Below, one piece after another: positions 34,384-40,056 of a DNA stretch of 40,056 nt. The position numbers and the translations under genes were made by a program. The notes beneath the pieces are model-generated. The model was given only the letters and a program-made list of their open reading frames with translations, did no database searches and was not told where the DNA came from. The DNA lies in the NCBI RefSeq assembly GCF_002289345.1, contig NZ_NSDG01000082.1, positions 72,447 through 112,502 on the forward strand, read 5' to 3'. The stretch's first letter is position 1. Every line of letters starts with the position of its first letter. The stretch comes from Pseudoalteromonas sp. HM-SA03. Its GTDB lineage: Bacteria > Pseudomonadota > Gammaproteobacteria > Enterobacterales > Alteromonadaceae.

Positions 34384-34397
34384 TTTGCGCCATTTTG
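34361..34397 (+). terminator. Terminator-like hairpin overlapping the rplJ promoter
   Basis: TGGCGTAAAA (34361-34370) pairs with TTTTGCGCCA (34383-34392), with one G-U pair, and is followed by TTTTG. It could end part of the rplKA transcripts just as the rplJ promoter begins a new one. Its U-tract is short, so termination would be partial. Confidence 0.5.
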
Positions 34398-34484
34398 TAG
34401 AGAAGTGTGCTTCTTTACAAAGCAAAGAATTCGGGTTGAAGCGCATAATTTCGAAAATTGTTTCCATCATGGTCTACAATGAAT

Positions 34485-34615
34485 CGATAAATTGCGCTTC
34501 CGTCCAAGACCGTAGGTGGCTTCGGCCTTAATCGTCCTACGTAGACGGTGTGAATCCCAGCTAGATTTTCCTAATCTTCTGGCTCTCGCCGTAAAAAGCA
34601 TCTCTGCTAAATTTG
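34485..34615 (+). promoter_or_regulatory. L10 ribosomal protein leader
   Basis: The stretch 34502-34550, with GTCCAAGACCGTAGGTG and CCTACGTAGACGGTG, is nearly the same as the E. coli rplJ leader bound by the L10-(L12)4 complex, which represses rplJL translation. Arms CCGTAGG and CCTACG pair as in that structure. Boundaries are approximate. Confidence 0.85.
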
Positions 34616-34622
34616 TTAGCAG
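34604..34622 (+). promoter_or_regulatory. Hairpin close to the rplJ ribosome binding site
   Basis: Perfect arms CTGCTAA and TTAGCAG enclose ATTTG, 55 bases before the rplJ start. It probably belongs to the switchable L10 leader fold that controls access to rplJ. Confidence 0.45.
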
Positions 34623-34677
34623 GGTAGAGTAGAACTGAAAAACATGTTTGTTTTTCTATAAACCAGGAGTAACACCC

Positions 34678-35172
34678 ATGGCTTTAAATCTTCAAGACAA
34701 AAAAGCAATTGTTGCTGAAGTCAACGAAGCTGCCAAAGGTGCTCTTTCAGCAGTTGTTGCTGATTCTCGTGGTGTAACAGTAGGTGCAATCACTGCTCTT
34801 CGTAAAGAAGCTCGTGAAGCTGGTGTATGGATGAAAGTTGTTCGTAACACCCTAGCTAGACGTGCGGTTGAAGGCACTGATTACGAATGCCTTAATGAAT
34901 CACTAGTTGGTCCAAGCCTAATCGCTTTCTCTTCAGAGCACCCTGGTGCTGCTGCGCGTATCTTTGCAGATTTCGCGAAAAAGAACGAAGCATTTGAGCT
35001 TAAAACTGCTGCATTCGAAGGCAAAATCGTTGATGTAGATATGCTTGCTAAGCTACCTACTTACGACGAAGCTGTTGCACGCTTAATGAGCGCTATGAAA
35101 GAAGCGTCTGCTGGCAAATTGTGTAAAACAATTGAAGCGGTACGTGTACAGAAAGCTGAGCAAGCTGCTTAA
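34678..35172 (+). CDS. rplJ: 50S ribosomal protein L10
   Basis: L10 anchors the L7/L12 dimers to the ribosomal stalk and autoregulates this operon. From ATG 34678 it is 164 residues (E. coli 165): [35 protein letters not shown], then [19 protein letters not shown] and the C-terminal L12-binding helix. An upstream in-frame ATG at 34648 is rejected because CAGGAG lies before 34678 and the conserved start is MAL. The gap to rplL is 71 bp. Confidence 0.99.
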   Translation: MALNLQDKKAIVAEVNEAAKGALSAVVADSRGVTVGAITALRKEAREAGVWMKVVRNTLARRAVEGTDYECLNESLVGPSLIAFSSEHPGAAARIFADFAKKNEAFELKTAAFEGKIVDVDMLAKLPTYDEAVARLMSAMKEASAGKLCKTIEAVRVQKAEQAA

Positions 35173-35243
35173 TTTAAGCAACGCTCCTTTCTTTAATAAA
35201 TTTTTTGAACCGCATGGGTTCGTAAATAATTAGGAAATTTGAA

Positions 35244-35606
35244 ATGTCTGTAACTAAAGACCAAATCCTTGACGCTATTGCTGAAATGTCAGTAATGGAA
35301 GTTGTTGAACTAGTTGAAGCTATGGAAGAGAAGTTCGGTGTAACTGCAGCTGCTGCTGTTGTTGCTGCTGGTCCTGCTGAAGCTGCTGAAGAAAAAACTG
35401 AGTTCGACGTAATCCTAGCTGCTGCTGGCGGTAACAAAGTTGCTGCAATCAAAGCGGTACGTGGCGCAACAGGTCTAGGCCTTAAAGAAGCTAAAGCGCT
35501 AGTTGAGTCTGCTCCTGCACCTATCAAAGAAGGTGTATCTAAGGAAGAAGCTGAAGCGCTTAAGAAAGATCTTGAAGAAGCTGGTGCTGAAGTTGAGATC
35601 AAGTAA
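35244..35606 (+). CDS. rplL: 50S ribosomal protein L7/L12
   Basis: L7/L12 dimers recruit and stimulate translation GTPases. The 120 residues follow the family plan: N-terminal dimerisation helices ([33 protein letters not shown]), an Ala-rich hinge (about 34-52) and a C-terminal domain with [29 protein letters not shown]. Codon use is strongly biased, as for the most expressed genes. TAGGAAATTTGAA gives the ribosome binding site. Confidence 0.99.
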   Translation: MSVTKDQILDAIAEMSVMEVVELVEAMEEKFGVTAAAAVVAAGPAEAAEEKTEFDVILAAAGGNKVAAIKAVRGATGLGLKEAKALVESAPAPIKEGVSKEEAEALKKDLEEAGAEVEIK

Positions 35607-35607
35607 T

Positions 35608-35678
35608 CTAGCTCCCGCTAGGTTCGCTGCCTGAGAAATCAGGCAAGGGCTGGTGATTATTTAATCACCGGCCCTTTT
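35608..35678 (+). terminator. Three tandem hairpins after rplL, the last an attenuator
   Basis: Hairpin 1 is CTAGC-TCCC-GCTAG (35608-35621). Hairpin 2 is TGCCTGA-GAAA-TCAGGCA (35628-35645), a perfect stem with a GNRA-type tetraloop. Hairpin 3 has 15-base arms at 35645-35659 and 35662-35676 with one G-U pair and ends in TTTT, a terminator form. In E. coli this gap holds a partial terminator that sets the rplL:rpoB ratio and an RNase III site; the same role is inferred. Confidence 0.8.
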
Positions 35679-35955
35679 GCGCTATAGAGATATGCATTTC
35701 TATCGTGCATAAATCTTCGAATTTCACTGTAATTTTCAATAACTTAGAAGTTTTGTTGAAAATCGCAATGGCATTTGAAGTAACACTGAGTTGATGACAT
35801 TAACGATTTGAATATAGCCTGAATGGAGCTCATTTAAACCGTTAGTTAAGCAAGTTAGTGTGACAATTTAGATGTTGTTATCATGGCTTAGATGCCAGTG
35901 AAGTCTGTTCAATTTTGGACAGGTTGGGTCAAAGATCAGCAAGCTGAGGAACCCC
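35679..35955 (+). other. Rest of the rplL-rpoB gap, no gene seen
   Basis: About 277 bp of AT-rich DNA with no convincing ORF, promoter or further strong hairpin. The last bases, CTGAGGAACCCC, provide the rpoB ribosome binding site. The length is like that of the E. coli gap. Confidence 0.6.
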
Positions 35956-38900
35956 ATGGCTTACTCTTATTCTGAAAAGAAACGTATCCGTAAGGATTTT
36001 GGTAAACGTCCACAGGTTTTGGACATACCTTTCCTACTGCAAATGCAGTTGGAATCGTTCGATAAGTTCATTGCGCCTGATGCCGATGGCGATACTGGAT
36101 TGGAAGCTGCTTTCCGTTCTGTATTCCCTATCAAGAGCTACTCGGGCAACTCTGAACTTCAATACGTCAGTTATCGTATTGGCGAGCCAGTATTTGACGT
36201 TAAAGAATGTCAAATTCGCGGTGTGACATATTCTGCTCCACTTCGCGTTAAACTACGTCTTGTGCTAATGGACAAAGATGCACCTGGCACAGTCAAAGAC
36301 ATAAAAGAGCAAGAAGTTTACATGGGCGAAATCCCGCTCATGACAGACACCGGTACTTTTGTAATCAATGGTACTGAGCGTGTTATCGTTTCTCAGCTAC
36401 ACCGTTCACCTGGTGTATTCTTTGATAACGACCGTGGTAAATCACACTCATCTGGTAAAGTGTTGTATAACGCACGTGTGATCCCTTACCGTGGTTCATG
36501 GCTTGATTTTGAATTCGACGTTAAAGATAACCTTTACGTTCGTATTGACCGTCGCCGTAAACTACCAGCATCTATCATCTTACGTGCACTAGAGTTCACT
36601 TCAGACGAAATCTTGGCACTATTCTTTGAAACCACAAGTTTCGAAGTAAAAGATGGCAAAGTGTTGATGGAACTTGTGCCTTCACGCCTACGTGGTGAAA
36701 CCGCTGCATTTGATATTAAAGATGCAAACGGTGACGTATTGGTTGAGAAAGGCCGTCGTATTACTGCACGCCACATTAAGAGCATCGAAAAGCAAGGCAT
36801 CGACACTCTTGAAGTACCGCATGAGTACATCATCGGTCGCGTTGTTGCTAAAAACTATATCGACGAATCAACAGGCGAAGTGATTGCAGAAGCGAACACT
36901 GAACTATCACTAGAGCTTATGGCTGAATTGGTGAAGGCGGGTCACTCAAAGATCGATACGCTTTACATCAACGAAGTAGACAGCGGTGCGTACATGTCAG
37001 AGACATTACGTGTTGATTCTACTAACAATCGCCTAGAAGCATTGGTAGAAATCTATCGCATGATGCGCCCTGGTGAGCCACCAACAAAAGAAGCTGCAGA
37101 AGCGTTATTTGATAACCTATTCTTCTCTGAAGAGCGCTACGACCTTTCAACCGTTGGTCGTATGAAGTTCAATAGCCGTGTTGGTTATGATTCAGACGAA
37201 GGTGACGGCACGCTATCTAAAGAAGATATCGTGAGCGTGATGAAGGTATTGATCGACATCCGTAACGGTAAAGGCGATGTTGATGACATTGACCACTTAG
37301 GTAACCGTCGTATCCGTTCTGTAGGTGAAATGGCTGAAAACCAATTCCGTGTAGGTCTTGTACGTGTTGAGCGTGCAGTACGTGAGCGTCTAAGTCTTGG
37401 TGACCTAGATAACGTTATGCCACAGGATTTGATCAACGCTAAGCCAATCTCTGCAGCAGTAAAAGAATTCTTTGGTTCTTCACAGCTTTCACAGTTTATG
37501 GACCAGAACAACCCGCTTTCAGAAGTAACGCACAAGCGTCGTATTTCTGCATTAGGTCCGGGTGGTCTAACTCGTGAGCGTGCTGGCTTCGAAGTACGTG
37601 ACGTACACGTAACGCACTACGGTCGTGTTTGTCCTATCGAAACGCCTGAAGGTCCAAACATCGGTCTAATCAACTCGCTATCTACTTACGCGCGTACAAA
37701 CGACTATGGTTTCTTAGAGACTCCATACCGCAAAGTAGTAGACGGTATCGTTACTGACGATGTTGATTACCTATCAGCAATTGAAGAAGGTCAGTTCGTT
37801 ATCGCACAGGCGAATACAACGCTAACTGATGATAACCAATTTGCTGAAGAATTGATTCCATGTCGTTTTAAAGGTGAATCAACCTTTATGCCAAGCGACA
37901 GCATTCAGTATATGGACGTATCTCCACAGCAGGTAATCTCTGTGGCTGCAGCGCTTATCCCATTCCTAGAACACGATGACGCGAACCGCGCATTGATGGG
38001 ATCGAACATGCAACGTCAAGCTGTACCTACACTACGTGCTGATAAGCCGCTAGTTGGTACTGGTATTGAGCGTACACTAGCGAAAGACTCTGGTGTAACA
38101 ATCGTTGCTAAGCGTGGCGGTATCGTTAAGTATGCTGATGCAAGCCGTATTGTTGTTAACGTTAATGAAGATGAGCGCATCCAAGGTGAAGCGGGCATCG
38201 ACATCTATAACTTAACTAAGTACACACGTTCAAACCAAAACACTTGTATCAACCAGAAACCAACTTGTATGGTTGGTGAGCCGGTGGTACGTGGTGACGT
38301 GCTTGCTGATGGTCCCTCAACAGACCTAGGTGATTTAGCACTTGGTCAGAACCTACGTGTAGCGTTCATGCCTTGGAATGGTTACAACTTCGAGGATTCA
38401 ATCCTACTTTCAGAGAATGTTGTAAAAGAAGATCGTCTAACGACTATCCACATTCAAGAGCTTCAGTGTATTGCTCGTGATACTAAGCTTGGTCCAGAAG
38501 AAATCACTGCGGATATTCCAAACGTAGGTGAGTCTGCACTAGGTAAGCTTGACGAATCAGGCGTTGTATATATCGGTGCTGAAGTGAAAGGCGGCGACAT
38601 CCTTGTAGGTAAAGTAACGCCTAAAGGTGAAACGCAGCTAACACCTGAAGAAAAGCTACTACGTGCTATCTTCGGTGAAAAAGCGTCTGACGTTAAAGAC
38701 AGCTCACTACGTGTACCAAACTCTGTATCTGGTACGGTTATCGACGTACAAGTGTTTACGCGTGACGGTGTTGAAAAAGACAAACGTGCACTAGAAGTTG
38801 AAGATATGCAGCTTCGCGAAGCGAAGAAAGACTTCAACGAAGAGTTCAGAATCCTTGAAGGCGGTATCCTGACTCACGCTCGTAACCTACTGATTAAATC

Positions 38901-39981
38901 AGGTATGAGTGAAGAGCAGCTTGCTGGCTTTAACACTGAGAAGTTACTAACGCAAAGTCTTGCTGATGAAGAGCATCAAGCAGAGCTTGAGCAACTAGCT
39001 GCACAGTATGACGAGCTTAAAGCTGACTACGATAAGCGTTTCGAGAACAAGCGTCGTAAGATCACTCAAGGTGATGACCTAGCGCCTGGCGTACTTAAGA
39101 TTGTTAAAGTATACCTAGCTGTTAAACGTCGTATCCAACCTGGTGATAAGATGGCGGGTCGTCACGGTAACAAGGGTGTAATATCAACTATCGTTCCTGT
39201 TGAAGACATGCCTTACGATGATAAAGGTCGTACTGTAGATATCGTACTTAACCCGCTGGGTGTACCATCTCGTATGAACATCGGTCAGATCCTAGAAACT
39301 CACATGGGTCTAGCTGCTCGTGGTATCGGTGAACGTCTTGAAGAAATGATGAAAGAGCAACGTGAAATTCACGAGCTACGCGAATTCATCAAGAAAGCTT
39401 ACGAAATCGGTGACTGCCGTCAGAAAGTAGATATTGCTAACTTCTCTGATGATGAAATCCGTCGCTTGGCAGATAACCTTAAAGGTGGTCTTCCAATCGC
39501 AACACCAGCATTTGATGGTGCACGTGAAGCTGAAATCAAAGACATGCTAGAGCTTGGTGGTTATCCAAGAAGTGGTCAGGTAACGTTATATGATGGTCGT
39601 ACTGGTGATGCATTTGAGCGTCAAGTAACAGTAGGCTACATGTACATGCTGAAACTGAACCACCTTGTTGATGACAAGATGCACGCGCGTTCAACAGGTT
39701 CTTACAGCCTAGTTACTCAGCAGCCGCTGGGTGGTAAGGCACAGTTCGGTGGTCAGCGTTTCGGTGAGATGGAAGTATGGGCACTAGAAGCATACGGTGC
39801 TGCCTACACGCTACAAGAAATGTTGACAGTGAAGTCGGATGACGTTAACGGTCGTACTAAGATGTATAAGAACATCGTAGACGGTAACCACAAGATGGAA
39901 CCGGGTATGCCTGAGTCGTTCAACGTACTGTTGAAAGAAATCCGCTCGCTAGGTATCAACATCGAGTTGGAAGAAATTTAA
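35956..39981 (+). CDS. rpoB: DNA-directed RNA polymerase subunit beta
   Basis: RpoB forms one pincer of the RNA polymerase active-site cleft. The 1341 residues are complete (E. coli 1342). It begins [18 protein letters not shown] and ends [11 protein letters not shown]. The rifampicin-region segment [29 protein letters not shown] has the wild-type Asp, His and Ser residues at the main resistance positions, so no resistance change is visible there. Other signatures: [48 protein letters not shown] and [15 protein letters not shown]. Transcription comes from the rplJ promoter through the attenuator. Confidence 0.99.
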   Translation: MAYSYSEKKRIRKDFGKRPQVLDIPFLLQMQLESFDKFIAPDADGDTGLEAAFRSVFPIKSYSGNSELQYVSYRIGEPVFDVKECQIRGVTYSAPLRVKLRLVLMDKDAPGTVKDIKEQEVYMGEIPLMTDTGTFVINGTERVIVSQLHRSPGVFFDNDRGKSHSSGKVLYNARVIPYRGSWLDFEFDVKDNLYVRIDRRRKLPASIILRALEFTSDEILALFFETTSFEVKDGKVLMELVPSRLRGETAAFDIKDANGDVLVEKGRRITARHIKSIEKQGIDTLEVPHEYIIGRVVAKNYIDESTGEVIAEANTELSLELMAELVKAGHSKIDTLYINEVDSGAYMSETLRVDSTNNRLEALVEIYRMMRPGEPPTKEAAEALFDNLFFSEERYDLSTVGRMKFNSRVGYDSDEGDGTLSKEDIVSVMKVLIDIRNGKGDVDDIDHLGNRRIRSVGEMAENQFRVGLVRVERAVRERLSLGDLDNVMPQDLINAKPISAAVKEFFGSSQLSQFMDQNNPLSEVTHKRRISALGPGGLTRERAGFEVRDVHVTHYGRVCPIETPEGPNIGLINSLSTYARTNDYGFLETPYRKVVDGIVTDDVDYLSAIEEGQFVIAQANTTLTDDNQFAEELIPCRFKGESTFMPSDSIQYMDVSPQQVISVAAALIPFLEHDDANRALMGSNMQRQAVPTLRADKPLVGTGIERTLAKDSGVTIVAKRGGIVKYADASRIVVNVNEDERIQGEAGIDIYNLTKYTRSNQNTCINQKPTCMVGEPVVRGDVLADGPSTDLGDLALGQNLRVAFMPWNGYNFEDSILLSENVVKEDRLTTIHIQELQCIARDTKLGPEEITADIPNVGESALGKLDESGVVYIGAEVKGGDILVGKVTPKGETQLTPEEKLLRAIFGEKASDVKDSSLRVPNSVSGTVIDVQVFTRDGVEKDKRALEVEDMQLREAKKDFNEEFRILEGGILTHARNLLIKSGMSEEQLAGFNTEKLLTQSLADEEHQAELEQLAAQYDELKADYDKRFENKRRKITQGDDLAPGVLKIVKVYLAVKRRIQPGDKMAGRHGNKGVISTIVPVEDMPYDDKGRTVDIVLNPLGVPSRMNIGQILETHMGLAARGIGERLEEMMKEQREIHELREFIKKAYEIGDCRQKVDIANFSDDEIRRLADNLKGGLPIATPAFDGAREAEIKDMLELGGYPRSGQVTLYDGRTGDAFERQVTVGYMYMLKLNHLVDDKMHARSTGSYSLVTQQPLGGKAQFGGQRFGEMEVWALEAYGAAYTLQEMLTVKSDDVNGRTKMYKNIVDGNHKMEPGMPESFNVLLKEIRSLGINIELEEI

Positions 39982-39987
39982 TCCGAC

Positions 39988-40022
39988 CGCCGCAGTGCGC
40001 TGCGGCGTTGCATAACTGCAAC
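39988..40022 (+). repeat. Two adjoining hairpins in the rpoB-downstream gap
   Basis: CGCCGCAG-TGCG-CTGCGGCG (39988-40007) is a perfect 8-bp stem. GTTGCA-TAAC-TGCAAC (40007-40022) is a second perfect stem sharing one base. No U-tract follows, so they are more likely mRNA stabilising or processing elements than terminators between rpoB and the next gene. Confidence 0.6.
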
Positions 40023-40049
40023 CGGACTGAAAAGAATGTAGGGGCAAGC

Positions 40050-40056
40050 ATGGCTT
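40050..40056 (+). CDS. Start of the next gene, probably rpoC, cut by the window
   Basis: An ATG at 40050 follows AGGGG at six bases, and two codons are visible (Met-Ala) before the window ends. Gene order rpoB-rpoC is near universal, so rpoC is the likely identity, but most gammaproteobacterial RpoC proteins start MKDLL. The visible bases cannot confirm it. Confidence 0.4.

Noticed and set aside
35174..35602. 142-residue minus-strand frame opposite rplL
   Set aside because: It mirrors the Ala-rich, strongly biased codons of rplL; Ser/Ala-rich low-complexity product with no ribosome binding site or family.
37540..37660. Rifampicin-resistance change in rpoB
   Set aside because: Main resistance residues are wild type; a Val in DVHVTHYGR where E. 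coli has Pro is most simply a lineage difference.
1..40056. Mobile elements, prophage, CRISPR arrays, defence islands
   Set aside because: No transposase, integrase, phage structural gene, regularly spaced repeat or restriction/toxin gene was seen on either strand.

Overview
The window reads as chromosomal DNA of a marine gammaproteobacterium, most likely Pseudoalteromonas or a close relative in the Alteromonadales. The reasons are the secE-nusG-rplKAJL-rpoB block with very Gammaproteobacteria-like proteins, moderately AT-rich DNA, a DUF3103-like secreted protein, secreted EndA-type nucleases and the sulfate-assimilation gene order. The genus is an inference from protein style, not from a database search. 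I see no insertion sequence, phage gene, integrase, CRISPR array or toxin-antitoxin pair.

Layout. (1) 1-5.0 kb: secreted or envelope proteins: a small EndA-type nuclease, a PepSY membrane protein, an unrecognised 126-residue protein, a DUF3103-like exported protein, and a three-part secreted nuclease with two accessory beta domains. (2) 5.3-9.7 kb: cysJ-cysI-cysH, which reduce PAPS to sulfite and sulfite to sulfide. (3) 9.8-23.2 kb: a mixed metabolic and envelope region with a solute-binding protein, a DUF4124 protein, an LhgO-like FAD oxidoreductase, a YdiI/MenI-like thioesterase, an outer-membrane barrel candidate, acnA, an S4-domain protein, a lipoprotein, an Fe(III)-binding-protein-like gene divergent from a GGDEF/EAL protein, and an arylamine N-acetyltransferase behind a MerR-type promoter. 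(4) 30.2-23.3 kb, minus strand: an operon-like run cysG-cysD-cysN-SLC13 permease-cysC-cysQ. (5) 30.5-31.8 kb: deoC, preceded by a 15-codon hydrophobic ORF, and an overlapping unrecognised gene. (6) 31.9-40.06 kb: tRNA-Trp, secE, nusG, rplK, rplA, rplJ, rplL, rpoB and the edge of the next gene, probably rpoC.

Together the two cys clusters cover almost the whole assimilatory sulfate route: uptake by the SLC13 permease, activation by CysDN and CysC, reduction by CysH and CysJI, siroheme for CysI from CysG, and PAP clearance by CysQ. No cysB, cysK or cysE is in the window.

Much of what merits a second look is regulatory: a Fur-box-like site filling the 45-bp gap between the iron-binding-protein gene and the GGDEF/EAL gene; a 19-bp-spacer MerR-type promoter before the N-acetyltransferase with no MerR gene nearby; a promoter embedded in a terminator-like hairpin between rplA and rplJ; a perfect 22-bp palindrome before cysG; and a tiny ORF with a good ribosome binding site before deoC. 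I did not find a convincing new multi-gene system; most of the window is conserved core metabolism and information processing.
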